Of a stretch of 64,000 bases of DNA, positions 26,428 to 36,287 are shown piece after piece. Below the pieces are notes generated by a model that had not been told where the DNA came from, made no database searches, and was given only the letters and a program-made list of their open reading frames with translations. Location of the stretch: NCBI RefSeq assembly GCF_000709345.1, contig NZ_KL448323.1:3350961-3414960 (forward strand), read 5' to 3'. The number at the start of each line of letters is the position of its first letter. Position 1 is the first letter of the stretch. The stretch comes from Polaromonas glacialis (GTDB taxonomy: Bacteria > Pseudomonadota > Gammaproteobacteria > Burkholderiales > Burkholderiaceae_C). Position numbers and translations under genes: made by a program.

Positions 26428-27039
26428 TCATGAAATAACCGAAGCCGAGGGCAGCACTGCCCAGCTGCGGGAGCACAAAGAGCGGATGGCGCCAGGGATT
26501 TGCGTGAAGGCATTCCAGGCGTCGCAGCAGGCGTCAACAATCTGCTCGTAGCCGTCGTAGCAGCGGTTGGCCAAGTGCCGGTCGCGTAGTTGCGCCCACA
26601 CCTGCTCGGCCGGGTTGAGCTCGGGCGACCCCGCTGGCAGCGGCAACAATGAAACGTTCGGGAACTGCGGCAGTTTGGGCGTGGTGTGCCATCCCGCGCG
26701 GTCCAGCACCAGCACGGCATGGCGTCCCGCAGGCACCGCTTCGCTCAGGACCTGCAGATGATGGCTCATCGCCTCGGTATTGGCGTGCGGCATGACCAGA
26801 CCGATGGCACTGTCCTGCCGTGGACAGACGGCCCCAAAGATGTACGCCGATTCGGACTGCTGCTGGCGCACCACCCGGGGCCGCGTTCCCTTGCGCGCCC
26901 ACAGGCGCGTTTGCGTGCCGCGCTGGCCGATGCGCATTTCATCCTGGAACCAGATGTCCACCTGTTCAGGCGCAACGCCTGGCGGCAGCGTTGCGGCGAC
27001 TTCCTGGACGAAGTTTTTTTTTGAATTCGGCTTGTGCAA
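26428..27039 (-). CDS. IS630 transposase, C-terminal DDE part (orfB)
   Basis: A 203-codon frame holding the DDE catalytic domain: WFQDEMRIGQRG (first Asp), VLVLDRAGWHTT (second Asp) and SPELNPAEQVWAQLR (Glu). It continues orfA in another reading frame. The joint is a run of nine As on the coding strand; losing one A would fuse ...AEFKKNFVQEV... into one protein of about 340 residues. This may be programmed slippage or an inactivating mutation. Confidence 0.8.
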   Translation of the reverse strand: MHKPNSKKNFVQEVAATLPPGVAPEQVDIWFQDEMRIGQRGTQTRLWARKGTRPRVVRQQQSESAYIFGAVCPRQDSAIGLVMPHANTEAMSHHLQVLSEAVPAGRHAVLVLDRAGWHTTPKLPQFPNVSLLPLPAGSPELNPAEQVWAQLRDRHLANRCYDGYEQIVDACCDAWNAFTQIPGAIRSLCSRSWAVLPSASVIS

Positions 27040-27499
27040 CCAGATCGGCGTAGGGACTGACGGCGCGGGCCGAAATCCATACCAGCCCCAGGCGCTTCAT
27101 CAGGTCATACACACCGTTCAGGCTGTAGGCCACGCCAAACTGCCCGGCCAGCAACTGGCGGATGTCTTCGCCCCGCACCCGACCGCCGCCGCGTTCGCCC
27201 TGCAGTTGCTCGACCGCCTGGCGAAACGCTTCCTCCTGTGCTTTGGCAAGGCGCTGCGTGCTCCAGTCGTGCGGCAGACCGGCCAGACGGGCCACGCCGC
27301 CAGCGCTAAACCACTGCACCCAGCGCATGACGGCGTGGCGGGTCACGCGCAATGCAGCCGCCACTTCGGTATAGCTCTTGCCGTCCTTTAGGTGCGCCAG
27401 CGCGATCAGGCGCAGTCGCCGGCGCCCATCCTTTTCCTTGTGGGCCAGTCGGTCGAAATCATAGGGCTGCAGCTGATCAATGATGTGCTGAGATAACAT
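26966..27499 (-). CDS. IS630 transposase, N-terminal helix-turn-helix part (orfA)
   Basis: From ATG 27499, preceded by AGGAGG about 7 bp upstream, it encodes 177 residues. A winged/HTH DNA-binding region is visible (GKSYTEVAAALRVTRHAVMR), then a second HTH-like segment (GVYDLMKRLGLVW). Translation leaves the transposase frame after the A9 run near 27013-27021. The longer open frame upstream of ATG 27499 would start outside the IS, so it is not used. Confidence 0.8.
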   Translation of the reverse strand: MLSQHIIDQLQPYDFDRLAHKEKDGRRRLRLIALAHLKDGKSYTEVAAALRVTRHAVMRWVQWFSAGGVARLAGLPHDWSTQRLAKAQEEAFRQAVEQLQGERGGGRVRGEDIRQLLAGQFGVAYSLNGVYDLMKRLGLVWISARAVSPYADLVAQAEFKKKLRPGSRRNAAARRCA

Positions 27500-27575
27500 T
27501 TTCGTAACCTCCTGCGAGAGCCAATATGTCTCAGACTCCGATCGCTGGCTTTGGTTCTTTGTCTGTCGGGATTGG

Positions 27576-27615
27576 TATAAGCCGTGCGCTAAAGCCACTT
27601 TTGCTCAATAAATCA
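27576..27615 (+). repeat. RepA copy, right half (split by the IS)
   Basis: AAGCCGTGCGCTAAAGCCAC, TTTTGCTCAAT: right arm of the RepA copy interrupted by the IS630 element. Confidence 0.6.
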
Positions 27616-27670
27616 AGCAGCCAAAGCAAAGAAGCTGACCTAACCCTCACCCCGTCACCACCCGCCGCAT

Positions 27671-27922
27671 TCACCTTGAGCCAGAACCATCCGGCTTTGA
27701 ATACGCATCGACATAGCTGCCGATGAGTTTCCTGATCATCCGCTGGTACTGCGTGTGATGCTTTCCCGCCTCGGCCTTGAAAAAATCCACGCTCTTTTTG
27801 CTCAGCGCCAGCGTCACCTTGACACCTTCCTCGCGGAACGCCAGTTCCTCGGGAGGCGGAAGAAAATCCTGAATAAGCTGGGCTTCCATCGGCTCATCGC
27901 TGTATTTGATTTTCCTGCTCAT
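27671..27922 (-). CDS. brnA: BrnA antitoxin
   Basis: An 83-residue antitoxin that binds BrnT and the operon promoter. It begins MSRKIKYSDEPMEAQ and contains the ribbon-helix-helix part VTLALSKKSVDFFKAEAG. It overlaps the brnT 3' end by 29 bp in the usual toxin-first order. ATG 27922 is chosen because it starts the family match; the longer open frame upstream is within brnT. Confidence 0.85.
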   Translation of the reverse strand: MSRKIKYSDEPMEAQLIQDFLPPPEELAFREEGVKVTLALSKKSVDFFKAEAGKHHTQYQRMIRKLIGSYVDAYSKPDGSGSR

Positions 27923-28184
27923 AAATAGCCCTTCCTTTTCGCCAGTAACCGGCACCAAAGATGCGAATGACACCGCCGCGCCAGGTAAACCGCACCGTGA
28001 GTATTCCGCCATCCACGGCGTTAAAGCAAAAATAACGTTTTTCGCTGGTGCTGTGCATGAGATCTTCGGCAATCACGCGATGTGCATCGGCAATGGCATA
28101 TTGCGCCAGCGAAAAAGCGACGCCGTGCTTCTTCTGGTTTTTTGCATCCTTGTTCTCGTCCCACTCAAAGTGCGCCTTGGTCAT
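27894..28184 (-). CDS. brnT: BrnT toxin
   Basis: A 96-residue ribonuclease toxin of the RelE-like fold. Family motifs: FEWDENKDAKNQKKHGVAF at the start, then FNAVDGGILTVRFTWRGG and a C-terminal RIFGAGYWRKGRAIYEQ. ATG 28184 gives the standard length; the open frame could extend ten codons upstream. Together with brnA it forms a type II toxin-antitoxin module, probably autoregulated. Confidence 0.88.
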   Translation of the reverse strand: MTKAHFEWDENKDAKNQKKHGVAFSLAQYAIADAHRVIAEDLMHSTSEKRYFCFNAVDGGILTVRFTWRGGVIRIFGAGYWRKGRAIYEQENQIQR

Positions 28185-28249
28185 GGGAAAGAAGATTAAA
28201 ACGGGCAGGTACAAACGGCCATATAAAAGTATGGTGATTTGTACTGCTT

Positions 28250-28530
28250 AAAAGTGCCCGCCTTACAACCCGGCGCTACCGCGAAAAATCCGCCCCCGAC
28301 CGGCGAGTACACCTGGAAATAACCGGCATCGTTTGATGAAAGTTCCAGCGCCACGGGCTGACCGGGCCAGTCGATGTGCGCCGCGCCGCTCCAGCCGTCA
28401 AAGCCGTCGTCAAGGTTTTGGCCACAAATCAGGCGGTTTTGCAGGCTGTAGCGTCCGGTGGCTGGCAGCTTGTTGACGGGCAGAACGTCCAGCGCAAGCC
28501 TGCCTGCGCGCAGATACCGTGCCTGCCCGC
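28250..28530 (-). pseudogene. Aldose 1-epimerase (galM-like) remnant
   Basis: The reading frame matches the C-terminal half of aldose epimerases: LPVNKLPATGRYSL, DDGFDGWSGAAHIDW, ELSSNDAGYFQVYSP, then FFAVAP where FxxVEP is expected. The N-terminal about 170 residues and the true C-terminus are absent; the frame runs on into unrelated sequence next to brnT. No start is recognisable. It is a decayed fragment between the accessory patch and the core genes. Confidence 0.7.
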
Positions 28531-28532
28531 CC

Positions 28533-28925
28533 TCAAGCCGCCACGAACCGCTCCCGCAGGTAGGCAATGATCTTGTCCGAGTCGTAAAGCCACTCGCTTT
28601 TGCCGGCCTTGTCGGTGATCTTCAGGCAGGGCACCTTGGCCTGGCCGCCGCCCTTGAGCAAGGCCTGCCGGTCGGGGCCGGCGGGCTGCGCGTCGATGCG
28701 CTGGATGTTCAGCGACAGGCGGCTCATTTCCTGCCGGACCTTGCTGCAAAACGGGCAGGTCTTGTACTGGTACAGCGTCAGCGACTTGCATTGCCGGTTG
28801 ACCTTGTCTTGCGCGGCCTGGATGCGCACCACGCCCCGGGGCCGGGTGAGCGTTTCCTTGAGCACCACCACCGGGCCCAGGACGACGCGCACGGTTTTAA
28901 AGAAGAATCGGATAAAAGTTTTCAT
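28533..28925 (-). CDS. Glutaredoxin family protein
   Basis: A 130-residue protein from ATG 28925: a short hydrophobic/basic N-terminal segment (MKTFIRFFFKTVRVVLGPVV), then a thioredoxin-fold domain with the dithiol motif KTCPFCSKV and the cis-Pro segment KVPCLKI. The N-terminal segment could anchor it at the membrane. It would reduce protein disulfides or glutathionylated targets. It precedes no obvious partner. Confidence 0.85.
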   Translation of the reverse strand: MKTFIRFFFKTVRVVLGPVVVLKETLTRPRGVVRIQAAQDKVNRQCKSLTLYQYKTCPFCSKVRQEMSRLSLNIQRIDAQPAGPDRQALLKGGGQAKVPCLKITDKAGKSEWLYDSDKIIAYLRERFVAA

Positions 28926-28972
28926 GGCTGATTTTAGGGCGTGCGTCGCCACGGCCCGGCGGCAGGCGCAGG

Positions 28973-30385
28973 TCAGCCGCGCATCAAGGCCTCGATCTCG
29001 TCGGCCTTCACCGGAACGCCGCGCGTCATCAGCTCGCAGCCTTTGGCGGTGACCAGCGCATCGTCCTCGATGCGGATGCCGATGTCCCAGAATTTCTTCG
29101 GCACGCCCTTGGCCGGGCGAACGTACAGGCCGGGCTCGATGGTCAGCACCATGCCGGGTTTGAGGATGCGCGACGGCTTGCGCATGACCATCTGCCCCAA
29201 GGCGTCTTTTTCGGGCTGCGGCGAGCTGCCGGGCTCGGTGTAGTCGCCGCAGTCATGCACGTCCATGCCCATCCAGTGGCCGGTGCGGTGCATGTAGAAC
29301 TGGCGGTAGGCGCCCGATTCGAGCACGTCATCGACGCTGCCGTGCTTGGCCCTGGCCAGCAGGCCGGTGTCCAGCATGCCTTCGATGAGCACGCGCGTGG
29401 CGGCGTTGTGCGGGTCGATGAAACGCTTGCCCGGCCGGGTGGCGGCTATGGCCGCCTCCTGCGACGCCTGCACGATGTCGTAGAGGATGCGCTGCGCCGG
29501 GGTGAATTTTCCGTCGGCCGGAAAGGTGCGCGTGATGTCGCTGGCGTAACCCTCCAGCTCGCAGCCGGCGTCGATCAGGCACAGCTGGCCGGGTTTCAGT
29601 TCTGCGTTGCCGGCGCGGTAATGCAGCACGCAGGCATTGGCCCCGGCGGCGACGATGCTGGTGTAGGCCGGAAATTCGGAGCCGTGGCGGCGGAACTCGT
29701 GCAGCAGTTCGGCTTCGAGGTGGTATTCGCGCAGGCCGCCTTTCACGCCATTGCGCAGCATCGCCGCCGAGGTCTGCATGGCGCGCACATGGCCACCGGC
29801 TGAAATGGCGCCGGCGCGCCGCAAAATCGCGATTTCATGCGCGTCCTTGACCAGCCGCATCTCGTCGAGCAGCCTGCACAGGTCGTGCTGGCTTTGCGGG
29901 CATTCGGCGCCCAGGCGCACCCTGGCGCGCACCTTGTTGAGCCAGCCATCGACCTGCGTTTCCAGGCCCTTGTGCGTGGCGAAGGGAAACCACACGGCGG
30001 GCTGGTTGGCCAGCAGGTCGGGCATCTTGTCGTCGAGCGTGTCCAGGCTGAAGGCGGCATCGACGCCCAACTGCGCCGGTGCTGCGTCGGGGCCAAGCCG
30101 GATGCCGTCCCAGATCTCGCGCTCCAGGTCCTTGGGCCGGCAAAACAGCGTGCTCTTGACGGTTTTGCCGCTGGCCTCGATCACCAGCCAGGCGCCGGGC
30201 TCGCTGAAGCCGGTGAGGTAGTAAAAATAGCTGTCGTGGCGATAGGGAAAGTCGCAGTCGCGGTTGCGCGCCAGCTCGGGCGCGGTGGGCAGCACGGCCA
30301 CGCCGCCGCCGGCCTTGACCAGGGCGCGGCCAATGGCGGCGCGGCGTTTGGCATAAACGGCGGAAGGATTCAGAAGGGTGCTCAT
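28973..30385 (-). CDS. pepP: Xaa-Pro aminopeptidase
   Basis: Metallopeptidase removing N-terminal residues before proline. The 470 residues from ATG 30385 include a creatinase-like N domain and the pita-bread catalytic domain with the five metal ligands: Asp in LIDAGCE, Asp in SDITRTFP, His in TGHWMGMDVHD, Glu in TIEPGLY and Glu in IRIEDDAL. It lies 14 bp after murU on the same strand. Confidence 0.95.
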   Translation of the reverse strand: MSTLLNPSAVYAKRRAAIGRALVKAGGGVAVLPTAPELARNRDCDFPYRHDSYFYYLTGFSEPGAWLVIEASGKTVKSTLFCRPKDLEREIWDGIRLGPDAAPAQLGVDAAFSLDTLDDKMPDLLANQPAVWFPFATHKGLETQVDGWLNKVRARVRLGAECPQSQHDLCRLLDEMRLVKDAHEIAILRRAGAISAGGHVRAMQTSAAMLRNGVKGGLREYHLEAELLHEFRRHGSEFPAYTSIVAAGANACVLHYRAGNAELKPGQLCLIDAGCELEGYASDITRTFPADGKFTPAQRILYDIVQASQEAAIAATRPGKRFIDPHNAATRVLIEGMLDTGLLARAKHGSVDDVLESGAYRQFYMHRTGHWMGMDVHDCGDYTEPGSSPQPEKDALGQMVMRKPSRILKPGMVLTIEPGLYVRPAKGVPKKFWDIGIRIEDDALVTAKGCELMTRGVPVKADEIEALMRG

Positions 30386-30399
30386 GGGGCGGGATGCTT

Positions 30400-31137
30400 T
30401 CAGTTCGGAAAATGTTGATTCAGTTCGGCCAGCCGCTCGGGCGTGCCGACATCGGTCCAGGCGCCCAGATAAAGCTCGGCGCTGACCTGGCGGCGGTCCA
30501 TCGCCGCGCGCAGCAGCGGCGCCAGCGCGACCGCCAGTCCGGGCGAATTGCCAAAGGGCAGGCTGCCGAACAGCTCGCGCCGGTACAGGCCGATGGTGCT
30601 GTAGGTGTGGCGCGGCGCCGCGTCGGCGGCTGCCAGGTTGAGCGCCAGGCCGCCTGCGCCCAGGCCGAAATCGCCGCGCGGGTTGTGCGGCGGATTGGGC
30701 ACCAGCCACAGGTGGGCCAGCTTGTCGCCGGCGATGAAACGGTCGGCGGCTTCTGCCGAGAATTCAAAACCGGGCACGAACACATCGGCGGCCAGCAGCC
30801 AGAACACGTCGCCCAGCAGCGGCAGCGCCCGCGCAATGCCGCCAGCGGTTTCCAGCGCGTAGCCAAAATCTTCGCCTTCGTGCGAGTATGAAAATGATAG
30901 CTGCTCATGCCCGCCGGTAGTGCGCAAAAGGTCTAAATGACTTGAAATCTGCTCGCCCAGCCAGGCGGTGTTGACGACCAGCTCGTGAACGCCGCCGCGC
31001 GCCAGCGCTTCCACATGCCAGTCGATCAGCGCCTTGCCCTGAACCTGGAGCAGCGGCTTGGGGCAGTCGTCGGTCAGCGGACGCATGCGCTCGCCGCGCC
31101 CGGCGGCCAGGATCATGGCCGGGATTGGCGGGCTCAT
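30400..31137 (-). CDS. murU: N-acetylmuramate alpha-1-phosphate uridylyltransferase
   Basis: Nucleotidyltransferase of the peptidoglycan recycling route that bypasses MurA (AmgK-MurU). The 245 residues show the signature AAGRGERMRPLTDDCPKPLL, then LETAGGI and AADVFVPGF. Its usual partner amgK is not adjacent. A RepA copy is read through in frame around residues 65-84 (HLDLLRTTGGHEQLSFSYS), adding about 15 residues before YSHEGED. Confidence 0.88.
   Translation of the reverse strand: MSPPIPAMILAAGRGERMRPLTDDCPKPLLQVQGKALIDWHVEALARGGVHELVVNTAWLGEQISSHLDLLRTTGGHEQLSFSYSHEGEDFGYALETAGGIARALPLLGDVFWLLAADVFVPGFEFSAEAADRFIAGDKLAHLWLVPNPPHNPRGDFGLGAGGLALNLAAADAAPRHTYSTIGLYRRELFGSLPFGNSPGLAVALAPLLRAAMDRRQVSAELYLGAWTDVGTPERLAELNQHFPN
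30885..30945 (+). repeat. RepA copy inside murU, in frame
   Basis: TATGAAAATGATAGCTGC, TCATGCCC, GTGCGCAAAAGGTC, TAAATGACTTG on the plus strand: a RepA copy antisense to murU but translated in frame. Confidence 0.65.
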
Positions 31138-31337
31138 TTGCGCACCCCGAATGGCCGGTGGACGCGGCGGAATGAAGTGCTTGCGCAGAGGTGCTGTGTT
31201 TGCATGAACACGACTTTAGGGCATTTACCACCGCCGCTGTTGCGGCACTGCGCAAAGCGGCGCCAAAGGGCCGCCCGCGCATCGGCCGTTAAAATGCCGG
31301 ATTACCTTGACTACCGAACCTTCCGGAGCTTAGCCTG

Positions 31338-33395
31338 ATGGCCAAAAACGAAATGATGGCGAATGCGATACGCGCACTCGCAATGGACGCCGTACAACAA
31401 GCCAACTCGGGTCACCCCGGCGCCCCCATGGGCATGGCCGACATGGCCGTTGCGCTCTGGGGCGACCACCTCCGGCACAACCCCGCCAACCCGCACTGGA
31501 TGAACCGCGACCGCTTCGTGCTGAGCAACGGCCATGCGTCGATGCTGATCTATTCGGTGCTGCACCTGACCGGCTACGACCTGCCGATCAGCGAGCTGAA
31601 AAACTTCCGCCAGATCGGCTCCAAGACCCCCGGCCACCCCGAAGTGGACGTGACGCCCGGCATCGAGACCACCACCGGCCCGCTCGGCCAGGGCCTGACC
31701 AACGCCGTCGGCATGGCGCTGGCTGAAAAGCTGCTGGCCAGCGAATTCAACCGCACCGTGGGCAAGCTTGAGCACACCATCGTGGACCACCACACCTTTG
31801 TGTTCATGGGCGACGGCTGCCTGATGGAAGGCATCAGCCACGAAGCCATCGCGCTGGCCGGCGCTTGGAAGCTGAACAAGCTGATCGCGCTGTACGACGA
31901 CAACGGCATTTCCATCGACGGCCAGGTCGCGCCCTGGTTCATCGACAACACGCCGATGCGCTTTGCCGCCTGCGGCTGGAACGTGATTGACGCGGTGGAC
32001 GGCCATGATGCCGCCGCCGTGTCGGCCGCCATTGCTGGCGCCAAAAGCAGCATCGACAAGCCGACGCTGATCGTCTGCAAGACGCACATCGGCAAGGGTT
32101 CGCCGAACCGCGCCAACACTTCCAAAGCCCACGGCGAACCACTGGGTGCCGAGGAAATCGGCCTCACGCGCACCGCCATCAACTGGCCGCATACGCCGTT
32201 TGATATGCCCAAGGAAACCTACGCCGCCTGGGACGCCAAGGTCAAGGGCGGCAAGGCCGAGGCCGCCTGGGACAAGAAGTTCGCCGCCTACACCAAGGCC
32301 CATCCCGAGCTGGCGGCTGAATTCGTTCGCCGCATGCAGGGCGAGCTGCCGAAAAGCTTTTCGCAGCTGGCCGTCGATACCGTCGTCGCCGCGCACACCA
32401 AGGCCGAAACCGTGGCCTCGCGCAAGGCGTCGCAGCTGGCGCTGGAATCGTTCACCGCCGGCCTGCCCGAGCTGCTCGGCGGCTCGGCCGACCTGACCGG
32501 CTCGAACCTGACCAACACCCATTCCACGCCCAGCCTGCGCTTTGACGCCAATGGCGGCGTGGTGCAGACCGAGGCTGTCAACGGCAGCCTGGTCGGCGGG
32601 CGCCACATCAACTACGGCGTGCGCGAATTCGGCATGGCCGCGATCATGAACGGCGTGGCGCTGCATGGCGGCTTCATTCCCTACGGCGGCACCTTTTTGA
32701 CCTTCAGCGACTACTCGCGCAACGCCATCCGCATGGCCGCGCTGATGAAGCTGCGCGTGGTGCATGTGTTCACGCACGACTCGATCGGCCTGGGCGAGGA
32801 CGGCCCGACGCACCAGTCGATCGAGCATGCCGCCAGCCTGCGCCTGATCCCGAACCTGGACGTCTGGCGTCCGGGCGACACGGCTGAAACCGCCGTGGCC
32901 TGGGCCGTGGCGCTGCAGAACAAGACCCGCCCGACGGCGCTGCTGCTGAGCCGCCAGAACCTGCCGTATGCGCCGAAAGACGACGTCGGCCAGATCAGCA
33001 AGGGCGCCTACGTGCTGGCCGAGCCGGCCGAGGTCGGCCTGAAGAAAAAGGCCCAGGCCGTCATCATCGCCACCGGCTCCGAAGTGCAGCTGGCGCTGAA
33101 GGCGCAGGAACTGCTGGCGGCGCAGAAAATCGCGGTGCGCGTGGTCTCCATGCCGAGCAACACCACGTTTGACCGCCAGGACGCGGCCTACAAGTCGAAA
33201 ATCCTGCCCGAAGGCATCCCGCGCATCGCCGTGGAAATGGGCGTGACCGACGGCTGGTGGAAATACGGCTGCGCCGCCGTCATCGGCATCGACACCTTCG
33301 GCGAGTCGGCGCCGGCCGGCGTGCTGTTCAAGCACTTCGGCTTCACGCCTGACAACGTGGTGGCGACCGTGCGCAAGGTGCTGCGTAAAAAGTAA
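31338..33395 (+). CDS. tkt: Transketolase
   Basis: Thiamine-diphosphate enzyme of the pentose phosphate and Calvin pathways. The 685 residues begin with the family start [20 protein letters not shown]. They contain the ThDP motif [13 protein letters not shown] and the second-domain segment [16 protein letters not shown]. It has CCGGAG a few bases before the ATG. It is followed after 60 bp by gap, suggesting a central-carbon operon. Confidence 0.97.
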   Translation: MAKNEMMANAIRALAMDAVQQANSGHPGAPMGMADMAVALWGDHLRHNPANPHWMNRDRFVLSNGHASMLIYSVLHLTGYDLPISELKNFRQIGSKTPGHPEVDVTPGIETTTGPLGQGLTNAVGMALAEKLLASEFNRTVGKLEHTIVDHHTFVFMGDGCLMEGISHEAIALAGAWKLNKLIALYDDNGISIDGQVAPWFIDNTPMRFAACGWNVIDAVDGHDAAAVSAAIAGAKSSIDKPTLIVCKTHIGKGSPNRANTSKAHGEPLGAEEIGLTRTAINWPHTPFDMPKETYAAWDAKVKGGKAEAAWDKKFAAYTKAHPELAAEFVRRMQGELPKSFSQLAVDTVVAAHTKAETVASRKASQLALESFTAGLPELLGGSADLTGSNLTNTHSTPSLRFDANGGVVQTEAVNGSLVGGRHINYGVREFGMAAIMNGVALHGGFIPYGGTFLTFSDYSRNAIRMAALMKLRVVHVFTHDSIGLGEDGPTHQSIEHAASLRLIPNLDVWRPGDTAETAVAWAVALQNKTRPTALLLSRQNLPYAPKDDVGQISKGAYVLAEPAEVGLKKKAQAVIIATGSEVQLALKAQELLAAQKIAVRVVSMPSNTTFDRQDAAYKSKILPEGIPRIAVEMGVTDGWWKYGCAAVIGIDTFGESAPAGVLFKHFGFTPDNVVATVRKVLRKK

Positions 33396-34454
<1,059 letters not shown>

Positions 34455-34490
34455 GCACGCCGCCTTTCCATGAACGAGCCTTCGGGCTCG

Positions 34491-34524
34491 AAGCCGCCCG
34501 GTGACGACCGGGCGGCTTTTTTTT
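34491..34524 (+). terminator. Intrinsic terminator after gap
   Basis: Stem AAGCCGCCCGGT / ACCGGGCGGCTT with loop GACG and a run of eight Ts. It ends the tkt-gap unit. Confidence 0.9.
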
Positions 34525-34591
34525 CGAACGTGCGCCATCGGCTGGCGGCCATCCGGGGCGTGGGACTTGCCCCTCATAAAATGGGCTCGCC

Positions 34592-35242
34592 ATGATGAAT
34601 CCGCCGCCTTCCCCGCCGCCCGCTGATGACAGCGCCAAAGGCGCCATCCGCCAGGCCAATGAAGCGCTGATCCTGGCGGCCGCCGAGCGTGTCTTTGCCG
34701 GCGCCGGCTTTGGCGGCGCGACCATGGCCTCGATTGCCGAGGCCTCCGGTCTGCCCAAGGCCAACCTGCATTACTACTTCGGCAGCAAGCAGGCCTTGTA
34801 CCGGCGCGTACTGGCGCGCACGCTGGACGACTGGCTGGTGCCGACCCACGGCATCACGCCAGAGGCCGACCCGCGCCAGGCCATCGAGCATTACATCCGC
34901 GCCAAGATGGCGCTGTCGGCCCAGCGGCCGCATGCCTCGCGCGTGTTCGCCAACGAGTTGCTGCACGGCGCGCCGGTGCTGGGCGAGTTGCTGGTGGCCG
35001 AACTCGGCCCTATGGTGCGCGAGAAGGCCGCCGTCATCCAGGGCTGGATCGATGCCGGGCGCATGGCGCCGGTCGATGCCACGCACCTGTTTTTCACCAT
35101 CTGGGCGTCAACCCAGACCTATGCCGATTTCGAGGTGCAGGCCAGCGCCGTGCTGGGCACGCCAAGCCTGGCGCCCGAAGCGCATGCGCGGGCCACCGAG
35201 CATGCGGTGTCGCTGATCTTGCGGGGCTGCGGGCTGGCATGA
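34592..35242 (+). CDS. RutR-like TetR family regulator
   Basis: A 216-residue regulator. N-terminal TetR HTH: GFGGATMASIAEASGLPKAN then LHYYFGSKQALY. The C-terminal part resembles the RutR/YcdC type (FFTIWASTQTYADF). RutR senses uracil/thymine and controls pyrimidine catabolism. A pyrimidine degradation operon starts about 9 kb downstream in the window with a RutR-like palindrome before preT, which supports this assignment. It overlaps the next gene by four bases. Confidence 0.8.
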   Translation: MMNPPPSPPPADDSAKGAIRQANEALILAAAERVFAGAGFGGATMASIAEASGLPKANLHYYFGSKQALYRRVLARTLDDWLVPTHGITPEADPRQAIEHYIRAKMALSAQRPHASRVFANELLHGAPVLGELLVAELGPMVREKAAVIQGWIDAGRMAPVDATHLFFTIWASTQTYADFEVQASAVLGTPSLAPEAHARATEHAVSLILRGCGLA

Positions 35243-35982
35243 AAGTTCCGGCTTCTGGCCATTCTGCGCAAAACCGCCTGACCTCGTATTTCTGGAGCGG
35301 CGAGGCCATCCGCAGCCGAAGCGTGAGCGATGTCGTGCTCTCGGGCACGCTCGACGTTCCCGCGCCCCCGGCAAGGCTGGTGGCGGACTGGCAAAGGGAA
35401 ACCTCGCAGCGCCTCGTCCTGGCGCCCGGAGACGTCGAGGCACTGCCCCTGGCGCGGGCACACATGCGCTGGCCCGACTACCGGCGCTGCGTGCAGGCGG
35501 TGTCCGACTGGACGCGAACGCTGGGCCTGACCGACATGCTGGCCTCGTGCGACGTGGCCCTGATGGCCTGCCGGGGCGCGAAGTACCACCATGACGGCGC
35601 GCAGTATGGCGCTGCGGCCTTTTGCAATCTGTTTCTGGGCGAGGACCGGGGGCAGGACCTGCATTTCCCGTGTACCGGCCATCGAATCCCGCTGGTCCGG
35701 GGCACAGTGGTGATATTCGACACGGGCCAGCCGCACGGCGTTATCGCGCGGGGCAGTAGCGGCTTTGGGGCGGACGACTTTCCCGCCGACCGGGATTGCA
35801 CGCAGGTCTTCCTGACCTGGGAGCTTCCCGTCGAGGATGCGACTCTTGGGAACGCACTTCGGATCGCCTTCGACATCGACCCTTCGACCGCTTTGCTGCT
35901 GGGGGATGAACAAGTCTGGCGCAACGGCGCGCTGGCCAGTGTGTGTCCGGATTCCGGCCGGTGGCGACAGGCGGCTGGTTAG
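35239..35982 (+). CDS. 2OG-Fe(II) oxygenase-like protein
   Basis: A 247-residue protein with no named family that I recognise. The middle part has an iron-site-like pattern: HHDG (His/Asp) in AKYHHDGAQYGAAAFCN, then VRGTVVIFDTGQPHGVIARG with a distal His, as in 2-oxoglutarate oxygenases and cupin-like hydroxylases. It overlaps the RutR-like regulator by four bases, suggesting a joint transcript. The substrate is unknown. Confidence 0.55.
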   Translation: MKVPASGHSAQNRLTSYFWSGEAIRSRSVSDVVLSGTLDVPAPPARLVADWQRETSQRLVLAPGDVEALPLARAHMRWPDYRRCVQAVSDWTRTLGLTDMLASCDVALMACRGAKYHHDGAQYGAAAFCNLFLGEDRGQDLHFPCTGHRIPLVRGTVVIFDTGQPHGVIARGSSGFGADDFPADRDCTQVFLTWELPVEDATLGNALRIAFDIDPSTALLLGDEQVWRNGALASVCPDSGRWRQAAG

Positions 35983-36287
35983 CCCGGCTTCGTCCTGACC
36001 ACGCTGGCCTGCACGCTAGTCGCCTGACCGTTAATGCTATTGAATTAATAGCTGCTTGCGCATGCCAGACGTGCGCAAGAGGGCGATTTGATTCAAAAAA
36101 CCGGCTGTGCCGCCGCCTGGCGCAGGCGATCCATTTTCGGCTTCATGTAAAAGGTCATGAACAGTCCGATCAGCACCGCTGAGCGAGCTTAGGGAGCGGA
36201 TCGGCGGCGTGGCCGAAGAAGCGTGAGCTGGGCCATGTACGCCGCGTCGCAGCGCCATTGGCGTCGGCCGGCAGGTAATGGGCGGGG
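35983..36287. other. Gap with RepA and a possible membrane-protein remnant
   Basis: A 305-bp gap. It holds a RepA copy (36034-36098) and, on the minus strand at 36096-36180, a short frame AVLIGLFMTFYMKPKMDRLR ending at a stop. That looks like the C-terminus of a lost membrane protein. Nothing else was recognised. Confidence 0.35.
36034..36098 (+). repeat. RepA copy, intergenic
   Basis: Near-consensus: TGCTATTGAATTAATAGC, TGCTTGCGCATG, CGTGCGCAAGAGGGCG, ATTTGATTC. Confidence 0.8.

Larger units (their letters stand above)
26417..27575 (-). mobile_element. IS630-family insertion sequence
   Basis: About 1159 bp bounded by the inverted ends CCAATCCCG (26417-26425) and CGGGATTGG (27567-27575), each flanked by a TA dinucleotide, the target used by IS630/Tc1 elements. 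It carries two overlapping transposase frames. It is inserted inside a copy of repeat RepA, so the original target can be reconstructed by joining 26416 to 27578. Confidence 0.8.

Noticed and set aside
26353..27620. Whole segment as a genomic island with integrase
   Set aside because: No integrase or tRNA attachment site was found; only an IS630-type element with TA flanks is supported.
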